Assembly (NCBI GenBank): GCA_029820875.1
Contig: JALGUK010000076.1
Location: 1 to 7,264 of the forward strand
Direction of reading: 5' to 3'
DNA from: Candidatus Zipacnadia bacterium
GTDB taxonomy: Bacteria > Armatimonadota > UBA5377 > JALGUK01
Length of the DNA stretch: 7,264 nucleotides
The notes beneath the pieces are model-generated. The model was not told the DNA's origin, ran no database searches, and saw nothing but the letters and a program-made list of their open reading frames with translations. Of the stretch, positions 1-5,937 are shown piece after piece. Position 1 is the stretch's first letter; the number at the start of each line of letters is the position of its first letter. The position numbers were made by a program, and so were the translations under genes.

Positions 1-903
1 GACGACTCCGTCGTAGTCGGGTTCGGGAACCGGCGCCTCGCCTTTACGACGGACTCGTTCGTCGTCTCGCCCCTGTTCTTCCCCGGAGGCGACATCGGAC
101 GGCTGGCCGTGTGCGGGACGGTCAACGACCTGGCCATGTCGGGAGCACGCCCGCTGTTGCTCAGCCTCTCCCTGGTACTTGAGGAGGGCCTGGCATTCGA
201 TGTCCTGGAGCGTATTCTCGAGTCTATCGCCCAGGCATGCGTCGAGGCGGGAACATCGGTCCAGACGGGAGACACGAAAGTCGTCGAGCATGGAGCAGTT
301 GACGCAGTCTTCGTGAACACATCCGGGATCGGCGAGGTCCTCCCGCAAGCGAACGTACACGGAGGGCGGGCCGCGCCGGGAGACCACATAATTGTCAATG
401 GGCCGCTTGGGGACCACGGGGCCGCCGTGATGTGCGCACGCAAGGAGTTGAGCGTGCAAAGCCTAGTGCACAGCGACTGCGCGCCGCTGGCCGGACTCGT
501 CGAGGCGATGATTGAAGCAGGAGGGCAAGACGTCCATTGTCTGCGTGACCCCACCCGCGGCGGACTGGCTGCTACGCTGAACGAACTGGCCGCCCAGTCA
601 GGAGTGGGAATTGAGATTCAAGAGACCGCTATTCCGGTGTCGCCGCAGACGAGGGGACTGTGCGAGCTTCTGGGGCTTGACCCGCTGCATCTGGCCAATG
701 AGGGGAAGCTGGTGGCCATCGTCGCTCCAAATGCATCAAACCAAGTTCTAACGGCAATGAGGGAACATCCGCTTGGCGGACAAGCCGTTATCATAGGAGA
801 GGTGATGCCTGCAACACGTGGGCGAGTGGTGCTGCGGACAGCGTTGGGTACGAGCCGTATCGTGGATATGCCGGCTGGAGAGCTTCTGCCGCGGATCTGC
901 TGA
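1..903 (+). CDS. hypE: HypE, [NiFe]-hydrogenase maturation protein (carbamoyl dehydratase), 5'-truncated
   Basis: HypE dehydrates the carbamoyl group that HypF places on its C-terminal cysteine, giving the thiocyanate that supplies the CN ligands of the NiFe active-site iron. Frame 1 is open from the first base and gives 300 residues. Full-length HypE is usually about 330-340, so some 30-40 N-terminal residues lie outside the window. Numbering from the first window codon, visible family features are TTDS (16-19), GGDIG (29-33), NDLAMSGA (42-49), TGDTKVV (89-95), DHG (138-140) and RDPTRGG (182-188), typical of the PurM/AIR-synthase-like ATP-binding fold. The protein ends in PRIC, and the final Cys is the carbamoyl acceptor, so the 3' end is intact. 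It lies 67 bases upstream of the hydrogenase structural genes on the same strand, so it probably matures that enzyme. Any other hyp genes would be further left. Confidence 0.97.
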   Translation, partial: DDSVVVGFGNRRLAFTTDSFVVSPLFFPGGDIGRLAVCGTVNDLAMSGARPLLLSLSLVLEEGLAFDVLERILESIAQACVEAGTSVQTGDTKVVEHGAVDAVFVNTSGIGEVLPQANVHGGRAAPGDHIIVNGPLGDHGAAVMCARKELSVQSLVHSDCAPLAGLVEAMIEAGGQDVHCLRDPTRGGLAATLNELAAQSGVGIEIQETAIPVSPQTRGLCELLGLDPLHLANEGKLVAIVAPNASNQVLTAMREHPLGGQAVIIGEVMPATRGRVVLRTALGTSRIVDMPAGELLPRIC

Positions 904-919
904 TTCGGAGCACGGCAGC

Positions 920-939
920 GGGCCCAGCCGGATAGGCCC
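920..939 (+). other. Small hairpin between hypE and hydB
   Basis: GGGCC (920-924) can pair with GGCCC (935-939) around a 10-base loop, followed by only two T residues. It lies in the 67-base gap between hypE and hydB. It could slow transcription or mark a processing point between maturation and structural genes. The short stem and missing T-run make it a poor intrinsic terminator, and in GC-rich DNA it may be chance. I saw no convincing -35/-10 promoter in this gap. Confidence 0.2.
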
Positions 940-957
940 TTGTAGATGCATTGAAAC

Positions 958-964
958 AGGAGGG
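958..964 (+). promoter_or_regulatory. Ribosome binding site of hydB
   Basis: AGGAGGG lies 6 bases upstream of the ATG at 971. This is a near-consensus Shine-Dalgarno at good spacing and fixes the hydB start. Confidence 0.8.
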
Positions 965-970
965 TAGGGA

Positions 971-2014
971 ATGACGTTTCAAACCACGGACAAGGAAGGC
1001 CTCGACGTCTTCCTTGATGCGCTAATCGGCCAACAGCGCGTGGTCGGTGTCAAGCGCAAGAAAAACCAGTTCGTTTTTGCAGACCTTTCGAGTGCGGCGG
1101 AGATGGAATGGGACTCAATCCCGACCATCATCCCGCCAAAGGCCGTCTTCTTCCCGCCTCAGGAGACGCTGCTGAGGTTCAATCTCGAGGACGGCCCGTC
1201 GGTCGAACCGGTCCTGGAGTCCGAGCCGATGGTGCTCGCTGGCGTACATCCCTGCGACATCCACGGCCTGCAACTCCTGGACAGGAGCTTCGCCGACAAC
1301 AATCCGGATGCCCATTACCTCAAGCGGCGGGCTAATGCCACGATCATCGGCGTGGACTGCATGCCCGATGAGTACTGCTTTTGCGCCTCGGTGGAAACGG
1401 CGACGGTGACATCGGGCTATGACATCTTCGTCACACCGATCGGCGAGAAATTCGCAATCGAGGTCGCCACGCAAAAAGGACAGGAGTTGGTCAGCAAGTA
1501 TGCCCCGACGGAGCCGGCCCAGAGCGAGGACATCGCGGCTCTGAAGGACCGCCTAAATCAGAAAATGCGCTCCTTCAAGCAGAAGCTTAACATCGACCAC
1601 GCGAACATCCCGATGTTTTTCGATGGCGTCTGGGACAGTCCCGTGTGGGAAAAGTGGGCGGAAAAGTGCCTCGGTTGCGGCACGTGCAACATGGTGTGCC
1701 CAACCTGTTACTGCTTCGATGTGCTGGATAAGATGGACCTGAAGCTGACCGAGGGCGAGCGCATCCGTGTTTGGGATGGGTGCATGCTTAAGGACTTCGC
1801 TAAGGTCGCTACAGGTGAGAACTTCCGCGAGACCCGTGCCAGCCGCCTTGAGCACCGCTTTTACCGCAAGTTCTCCTATTTGTTCTTGAAGCACGGCCGG
1901 TCTAACTGCGTCGGATGTGGCCGATGCTGCCGGCAGTGTTTAGCGGATATCACTGTTTACGACGTTGTCAACGACCTCGTAGCCAGTCGAGAGGGGGCGG
2001 CCACCGGTGGCTAA
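971..2014 (+). CDS. hydB: Group 3b [NiFe] hydrogenase beta subunit, 4Fe-4S electron-transfer protein (HydB/AsrA-like)
   Basis: This 347-residue iron-sulfur subunit passes electrons between the hydrogenase module and the flavin subunit. It belongs to the HydB/anaerobic sulfite reductase subunit A family. Two ferredoxin-type cysteine sets are visible in the C-terminal third: C233-x2-C236-x2-C239-x3-C243, closely followed by C246 and C248, and C313-x2-C316-x2-C319-x3-C323. The N-terminal half carries the family's VHPCDIHGL stretch (92-100) and a small cysteine cluster at C130, C136 and C138. There is no signal peptide or membrane segment, so it should be cytoplasmic. The start is supported by AGGAGGG just upstream. 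The 3' end overlaps the next gene by 8 bases, implying co-translation with it. In P. furiosus the corresponding enzyme reduces NADP+ with H2, evolves H2, and reduces polysulfide. Assignment to HydB rather than AsrA rests on the hydrogenase genes that follow. Confidence 0.93.
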   Translation: MTFQTTDKEGLDVFLDALIGQQRVVGVKRKKNQFVFADLSSAAEMEWDSIPTIIPPKAVFFPPQETLLRFNLEDGPSVEPVLESEPMVLAGVHPCDIHGLQLLDRSFADNNPDAHYLKRRANATIIGVDCMPDEYCFCASVETATVTSGYDIFVTPIGEKFAIEVATQKGQELVSKYAPTEPAQSEDIAALKDRLNQKMRSFKQKLNIDHANIPMFFDGVWDSPVWEKWAEKCLGCGTCNMVCPTCYCFDVLDKMDLKLTEGERIRVWDGCMLKDFAKVATGENFRETRASRLEHRFYRKFSYLFLKHGRSNCVGCGRCCRQCLADITVYDVVNDLVASREGAATGG

Positions 2015-2843
2015 CGAAACGACCTCCATTTATTTACCGGAGATATGCGAGCTCAAGGATGCCCGCATGGAAAGCCAGACCGAACGGTGGATGAAGCTGG
2101 GCTTCCTCAATGGGCGCAGCCTCGGCCATACACCGGGACAGTTCGTAGAGGTGTCCGTGTTCGGTATCGGCGAGGCTCCGATCTCGGTGTCTTCCGCACC
2201 GTCGAGCAACGGCGAATTCGAGCTGTGTCTTCGAAAGATCGGGAACGTCACCTCCGCACTGCATGCTCTGGATATCGGCGCGAAGGTCGGTATCCGTGGC
2301 CCCTTCGGCAAAGGCTTCCCGGTGGAAGAGATGAAGGGTCATGACATTCTCTTTGTCGGCGGCGGATTGGGCATTATCCCGTTGCGCTCGGTGATTAACA
2401 CAGTGCTGGATGATGCCAATCGTGGCGATTACGGGAAAGTAATCATCCTCTATGGGGCCAAAAGCCCCCAGGAGCTGCTCTTCGCCGAGGAGAGAAAGAT
2501 ATGGGAAGAGCGCGATGATGTCGAGTACCACGTTACCGTGGACCAGGGCGATGAAAACTGGACTGGTCACGTGGGCGTCATCACCACGCTGTTCCCGGAG
2601 CTGGACTTCGATCCGCGTAAAACGGTTGCTTGCGTGGTCGGTCCGCCCATCATGTACCGCTTCGTCCTATTGGAATGCCTAAACGCAGGTCTCGCCGAAC
2701 ACGACATCATCCTGTCGCTGGAACGTCACATGAAGTGCGGCGTAGGAAAGTGCGGCCATTGCCAGATCAATCACAAGTACGTCTGCCAGGACGGCCCCGT
2801 GTTCAGGTACTCGGAGCTGAAGTGGCTCGAGGAGGCATTGTGA
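2007..2843 (+). CDS. hydG: Group 3b [NiFe] hydrogenase gamma subunit, FAD/NAD(P)-binding oxidoreductase (HydG)
   Basis: This 278-residue diaphorase subunit exchanges electrons between the iron-sulfur chain and NAD(P). It has ferredoxin-NADP-reductase-like architecture. An FAD-binding barrel covers about residues 1-105, with PGQFVEVSVFGIGEAPISVSS at 43-63; GEAPISVSS is the variant flavin motif of the HydG/AsrB group. A nucleotide-binding domain starts with GGGLGIIPLRS (118-128). A C-terminal [2Fe-2S] site is formed by C244, C249, C252 and C260. The start is GTG, overlapping the end of hydB by 8 bases, with GAGGGGG about ten bases upstream (1991-1997). Length and domain order fit the family. 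NAD versus NADP preference cannot be decided by eye. The nearest alternative, dihydroorotate dehydrogenase electron-transfer subunit (PyrK), is unlikely given the hydrogenase neighbours. Confidence 0.93.
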   Translation: MANETTSIYLPEICELKDARMESQTERWMKLGFLNGRSLGHTPGQFVEVSVFGIGEAPISVSSAPSSNGEFELCLRKIGNVTSALHALDIGAKVGIRGPFGKGFPVEEMKGHDILFVGGGLGIIPLRSVINTVLDDANRGDYGKVIILYGAKSPQELLFAEERKIWEERDDVEYHVTVDQGDENWTGHVGVITTLFPELDFDPRKTVACVVGPPIMYRFVLLECLNAGLAEHDIILSLERHMKCGVGKCGHCQINHKYVCQDGPVFRYSELKWLEEAL

Positions 2844-3587
2844 ATGAAGCCTAAAGTCGGTTTCTTCAGCTTCACAGGATGCGAAGGATGCCAGCTCTCA
2901 GTGCTCGAATGCGAGAACGAACTGCTGGACATCCTTGGCGCGATAGACCTTGTCACCTTCCGTGAAGCAATCAGCGAACACAGCGAGGACTATCAGATCG
3001 CCTTCGTGGACGGCGCTATCAGTAAGCCCGCGGATGTGGAGGAGATCAAGCATATCCGAGAGCGCGCCGATATCCTCATTCCCATCGGCTCTTGCGCGTG
3101 CACCGCGGGGCACAGCGCCATGAGAAACAAGTACGACGTGGACGAGGTCCGCAAGATGGTGTACGGGGACATGTGGGAGTCGGTAAGTACTATCCCCGCG
3201 CGGCCTGTCAGTGCGGTTGTTCCAATTGACGCATTCGTCCCGGGCTGCCCCATCGACCGGGCGGAGTTCCTGGAGGTTTTGAAGGCCCTCCTTCTGGGCA
3301 AGCAGCCGCGGATTCCCGATTATCCCGTCTGCGTGGAGTGCAAGCGCAAGGGCAATGTCTGCCTCTTCGAACTCGGCATGGTCTGCATGGGCCCGGTGAC
3401 GCGGGCCGGCTGCGGGGCTATCTGTCCCAGCCACGGAGAGCCCTGCGTCGGTTGTCGGGGCTTTATCAGTGACCCGAACCTCAACTCCGAAAAGGACATT
3501 CTCACCAAATACGGCTTGACCGTGGATGAGGTCATGAAGATGTTCGGTCTGTTCAACAGCTATTCCGAGGCGGAGGTGAAGGCATGA
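2844..3587 (+). CDS. hydD: Group 3b [NiFe] hydrogenase delta (small) subunit, iron-sulfur protein (HydD)
   Basis: This 247-residue small subunit pairs with the catalytic large subunit and wires the NiFe site to the electron carriers. Proximal [4Fe-4S] ligands are visible as C13 and C16 (TGCEGC), C84 (GSCACTAG, with C86 nearby) and C135 (PGCPID). The C-terminal part has eight more cysteines, C163, C166, C173, C181, C190, C194, C201 and C204, enough for two further [4Fe-4S] clusters. There is no Tat signal peptide, unlike the small subunits of periplasmic uptake hydrogenases, so the enzyme should be cytoplasmic. The ATG directly abuts the hydG TGA, with GAGGAGG at 2829-2835 as ribosome binding site. 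The end overlaps hydA by 4 bases (ATGA), so both hydrogenase-core subunits are probably translated together. Confidence 0.95.
   Translation: MKPKVGFFSFTGCEGCQLSVLECENELLDILGAIDLVTFREAISEHSEDYQIAFVDGAISKPADVEEIKHIRERADILIPIGSCACTAGHSAMRNKYDVDEVRKMVYGDMWESVSTIPARPVSAVVPIDAFVPGCPIDRAEFLEVLKALLLGKQPRIPDYPVCVECKRKGNVCLFELGMVCMGPVTRAGCGAICPSHGEPCVGCRGFISDPNLNSEKDILTKYGLTVDEVMKMFGLFNSYSEAEVKA
3572..3579 (+). promoter_or_regulatory. Ribosome binding site of hydA
   Basis: GGAGGTGA matches the classical anti-Shine-Dalgarno complement over eight bases and lies 4 bases before the ATG at 3584, inside the last codons of hydD. Its strength suggests high translation of the catalytic subunit. Confidence 0.8.
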
Positions 3588-4879
3588 GCACCGATGTCCA
3601 CATCAACGTCCATGACATCACACGCGTTGAGGGCCATGGGAACATCGTTCTCAACGTGACCAACGGCAACATCGAAGAGCTGCGACTGGAGATAACCGAA
3701 TCGCCTCGGTTTTACGAGGCTATACTTCTGGGGCGCAAGTGGCATGAGGTGACACATATCACCTGCCGCATCTGTGGGATTTGTTCCTGCGGACACACTA
3801 CCGCCTCGCTGAACGCCTGCGAGGCCGCCCTGGGCGTGACCCCGTCTGAGCAGACGGTCTTGCTCCGACGCCTGCTTTTCGGCGGCGAGCAGCTCGAGAG
3901 CCACATCCTCCACACCCTCTACCTGGCGGCACCGGATTACCTGGGCGTGCCGAGCGTATTGCCGCTTGCCAGCTCAAATCCTGATGTCGTCAAGCTGGCG
4001 CTACGGCTCAAGCGCCTGGCCAACGACGTATGCACAGTCGTTGGGGGGCGGCACATCCACCCGATCACAGCAGCGGTCAACGGGTTTACCAAGCTTCCGG
4101 AAATCGCCGAACTCGAGGACCTCAGAGAGCGGCTCATCGCCGCACGGAAGGACCTTGAGGTCACTGTCGAGTTGTTTAAGACGTTCGAGATTCCTCATTT
4201 CACGCGAGAGACCACATTCGTCTCGTTGACCGAACCGGACAAGTACGCCTGGTTCAGCGGCGACATAAAGTTCAGCGACACCGGCGAGACAATCCCTGTC
4301 AAGGACTACCGAACCAAGATCCACGAGTTCGTCGTGCCGCATTCACATGCCAAACACGCGGAAATCAACGGGAAATCGTACATGGTCGGTGCTCTGGCCA
4401 GGGTCAACAACAACTACGACCATCTATGTCCCGCGGCCAAGTCAGCAGCCGAACAACTCGGGCTTCAGGTGCCGTGTTACAACCCGTTCATGAACAACGT
4501 GGCACAGGTCGTGGAGTGCGTGGAGGTTGTCGAGAACGCCATCGGCGCCATTGACGAGCTCCTCGCCCGCGGCCTTAAGGAAGAGGACCGTACGGTCGAA
4601 GTGAAGGCCGGTCACGGCGTGGGTGCCGCCGATGTTCCCCGTGGGATGTTAATCCACGATTACACATTCGACGACGACGGCTGTGTCACTGCAGCAAACC
4701 TTGTAGTCCCGACGAATGAGAACCTTAACAACATCGAGCAGGACATGAAGGCGCTGGTCCCGAAGATACTGGACAAGTCCGAGGCTGAAATCACACTGTT
4801 GTTGGAGATGCTGGTTCGTGCGTATGATCCATGCATCTCTTGTGCCACACATTTGCTGAACGTCGAGTTTGTAAAATAG
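3584..4879 (+). CDS. hydA: Group 3b [NiFe] hydrogenase alpha (large, catalytic) subunit (HydA)
   Basis: This 431-residue catalytic subunit carries the NiFe site that interconverts H2 with protons and electrons. The N-terminal Ni-binding motif is RICGICSCGH at 62-71, with C64 and C67 as ligands. The C-terminal motif is DPCISCATH at 415-423, with C417 and C420. The conserved RVEGHG glutamate (E16) is also present. Length is close to P. furiosus HydA, about 430. After H423 the precursor has eight extra residues (424-431, LLNVEFVK), the expected target of a maturation endopeptidase, and such a protease is encoded directly downstream. The start overlaps the hydD stop (ATGA) behind a strong ribosome binding site. 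All four metal-ligating cysteines are present, so the subunit looks functional. Group 3b is assigned from the hydBGDA gene order and subunit architectures. The F420-reducing or heterodisulfide-linked group 3 types lack this HydB/HydG pair. Confidence 0.96.
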   Translation: MSTDVHINVHDITRVEGHGNIVLNVTNGNIEELRLEITESPRFYEAILLGRKWHEVTHITCRICGICSCGHTTASLNACEAALGVTPSEQTVLLRRLLFGGEQLESHILHTLYLAAPDYLGVPSVLPLASSNPDVVKLALRLKRLANDVCTVVGGRHIHPITAAVNGFTKLPEIAELEDLRERLIAARKDLEVTVELFKTFEIPHFTRETTFVSLTEPDKYAWFSGDIKFSDTGETIPVKDYRTKIHEFVVPHSHAKHAEINGKSYMVGALARVNNNYDHLCPAAKSAAEQLGLQVPCYNPFMNNVAQVVECVEVVENAIGAIDELLARGLKEEDRTVEVKAGHGVGAADVPRGMLIHDYTFDDDGCVTAANLVVPTNENLNNIEQDMKALVPKILDKSEAEITLLLEMLVRAYDPCISCATHLLNVEFVK

Positions 4880-4893
4880 CATGGCTGGGGAAG

Positions 4894-5397
4894 ATGAGCC
4901 AGGGGACCTTGAGGCGATCCGTCACTGAGAGTGTGCAGGGGCCCGTACGCATCGTGGGGATCGGCAATCCCATTATGCGTGACGATGGCGTAGGTCCTCG
5001 CGTCGTGGAGATGCTGCTGCAAGTCGGTTTGCCCCCGGAAGTGGACGCCGTGGATGGCGGCACGGGAGGCCTGGACCTGCTGGACCTACTTGAGGGCGCG
5101 GTTCGAGTCATTTTCATTGACGCCGTGGATTTCGGCGGAGAGCCGGGCCAGATCCAGGTCTTTACGCCGGACGCGGTACGCCGCTTGAACCTGGGGCCTA
5201 TAGCATCTCTGCACAGCATCGGTCTTCTGGACGCCCTGGAGTTGGGCGGCGCCCTCGGTATGGCGCTGCCGGATGTGAAGATCGTCGGCGTCCAACCATG
5301 TGAGATCGCCCCCGGGTTGGGGCTTTCGTCGGCATTACAGAGCAAGCTGCCGGAGGTCATCAAGACGGTCCTGGGCCTTCTTCCCCACAATCATTAA
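4894..5397 (+). CDS. hycI: Hydrogenase maturation endopeptidase, HycI/HybD family
   Basis: This protease cleaves the C-terminal extension of the large subunit after nickel insertion, locking the active site. From the chosen ATG it is 167 residues, typical for the family. Visible are GIGNP (22-26), the acidic pair D30/D31 in IMRDDGVG, D76 in FIDAVD, and H107 in SLHSIG. D31, D76 and H107 match the nickel-sensing ligand positions (E16, D62, H93) of E. coli HybD. The start is uncertain. An in-frame ATG at 4831 would give 188 residues but lies inside hydA, has no ribosome binding site, and adds residues not like the family. A GTG at 4933 just before the GIGN core is also possible. The ATG at 4894 has only GGGGAAG immediately before it, so translation is probably coupled to hydA, which ends 14 bases upstream. 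The neighbourhood makes HydA the obvious substrate. Confidence 0.92.
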   Translation: MSQGTLRRSVTESVQGPVRIVGIGNPIMRDDGVGPRVVEMLLQVGLPPEVDAVDGGTGGLDLLDLLEGAVRVIFIDAVDFGGEPGQIQVFTPDAVRRLNLGPIASLHSIGLLDALELGGALGMALPDVKIVGVQPCEIAPGLGLSSALQSKLPEVIKTVLGLLPHNH

Positions 5398-5405
5398 GGA
5401 GGGGG
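5398..5405 (+). promoter_or_regulatory. Ribosome binding site ahead of the receiver gene, with a short upstream ATG
   Basis: GGAGGGGG follows the TAA of the protease gene directly and lies 9 bases from the ATG at 5415. A nearer ATG at 5408 opens a four-codon frame (M-S-D-G, stop at 5420-5422) that overlaps the true start out of frame. The position indicates the regulator is read on the same transcript as the hydrogenase genes. Confidence 0.65.
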
Positions 5406-5414
5406 CAATGAGCG

Positions 5415-5831
5415 ATGGCTGAAGCCGCCAAGATTCTTGTCGTAGACGATGATCCGGACATCGTGGAGTCGAGTCGACTCGTTCTGGAGAGCGAGAATTA
5501 CCAGGTGCTCTCGGCTGCCGATCCCGAGGAAGCCTGGGAGCAGGTGATGAATAACAAACCGGACCTTATCCTGCTTGACATCATGATGCCGGATGGCAGC
5601 GAAGGGTTTCAGTTCGTCTGGAAGTTACGTAACCAGGCGCCCGAAGAACTTCGCGACACGCCGATTATCATCATAAGTTCGATACACGATAAGACGAATC
5701 TGCGTTTTTACCCTGACCAGTCAGACGGCACCTATGCGCCCGGCGAGTACCTGCCAGTACAGGACTTTATCGACAAGCCGCTGGAGCCGAAGTCACTGCT
5801 CGCAAAAGTTGCCAAACTCCTGGAGAACTAA
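5415..5831 (+). CDS. Stand-alone response regulator receiver (REC) domain protein
   Basis: This 138-residue protein is a CheY-type receiver with no output domain. Acidic-pocket residues D11 and D12 follow the first strand (ILVVDDDPD). The phosphoacceptor is D55 in LLDIMMP, the switch Ser is S88 or S89 in IISS, and the conserved Lys is K121 in IDKP. The stretch between the fourth and fifth strands (about 91-115) is longer than in CheY and is rich in polar, Asp, Gly, Pro and Tyr residues; it ends in EYLPVQDFIDKP. The protein ends shortly after the fifth helix, so there is no DNA-binding or enzymatic domain. It would act by protein-protein contact or as a phosphorelay intermediate. It follows the protease gene by 17 bases and precedes a histidine kinase, its likely phosphodonor. 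A gene with a DNA-binding output could lie beyond the right edge. Confidence 0.92.
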   Translation: MAEAAKILVVDDDPDIVESSRLVLESENYQVLSAADPEEAWEQVMNNKPDLILLDIMMPDGSEGFQFVWKLRNQAPEELRDTPIIIISSIHDKTNLRFYPDQSDGTYAPGEYLPVQDFIDKPLEPKSLLAKVAKLLEN

Positions 5832-5845
5832 GGCGCTGCAGCGCC
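5832..5845 (+). repeat. Perfect 14-bp palindrome after the receiver gene
   Basis: GGCGCTGCAGCGCC begins on the base after the receiver stop codon and is a perfect palindrome. As RNA it can form a 5-bp stem with a TGCA loop, but no T-run follows, so it is not a standard terminator. It could be a dimeric protein-binding site, a processing signal, or chance in GC-rich DNA. Confidence 0.4.
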
Positions 5846-5863
5846 AATAGCGGCCACGGAACA

Positions 5864-5912
5864 GGGCGGCCCGGCATCGGCTGCGGTCGCCCAATGGTTA
5901 ATTGCGCCGCAG
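5864..5912 (+). promoter_or_regulatory. Two overlapping, mutually exclusive hairpins upstream of the kinase gene (attenuator-like, tentative)
   Basis: Stem A pairs GGGCGGCC (5864-5871) with GGTCGCCC (5885-5892) across a 13-base loop, with one G-U pair. Stem B pairs CTGCGG (5881-5886) with CCGCAG (5907-5912) across about 20 bases, and TTT follows at 5913-5915. Both stems use 5885-5886, so only one can form at a time. This geometry resembles a weak terminator/antiterminator switch between the receiver and kinase genes. The T-run is short and the DNA is GC-rich, so this is a hypothesis. The rest of the 106-base gap shows no gene and no clear promoter. Confidence 0.25.
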
Positions 5913-5937
5913 TTTCAAATCAGTGCAAGGGCTGAAC

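Noticed and set aside
920..941. Intrinsic terminator between hypE and hydB
   Set aside because: The stem is only 5 bp and is followed by two T residues. It is kept as a low-confidence hairpin and not called a terminator.
2034..2570. Minus-strand open frame of 178 codons opposite hydG
   Set aside because: hydG on the plus strand has FAD, nucleotide and [2Fe-2S] motifs. The antisense frame has none and no good ribosome binding site was evident.
2898..3434. Minus-strand open frame of 178 codons opposite hydD
   Set aside because: It is antisense to a well-supported small subunit with all its cluster cysteines, and its composition is that of a shadow frame.
4831..4893. N-terminal extension of the maturation protease to the ATG at 4831
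   Set aside because: It would lie inside the last codons of hydA, lacks a ribosome binding site, and adds 21 residues not expected ahead of the GIGN core.
4881..4928. 15-codon ORF starting two bases after the hydA stop
   Set aside because: It has no upstream Shine-Dalgarno and no resemblance to a known small protein, and it overlaps the protease start in another frame. It is most likely chance.
4791..5390. Long minus-strand open frame of 199 codons opposite the protease gene
   Set aside because: It lies antisense to a gene with clear family motifs, is rich in Pro, Ser, Thr and Arg, and shows no recognisable domain. It is a shadow frame in GC-rich coding DNA.
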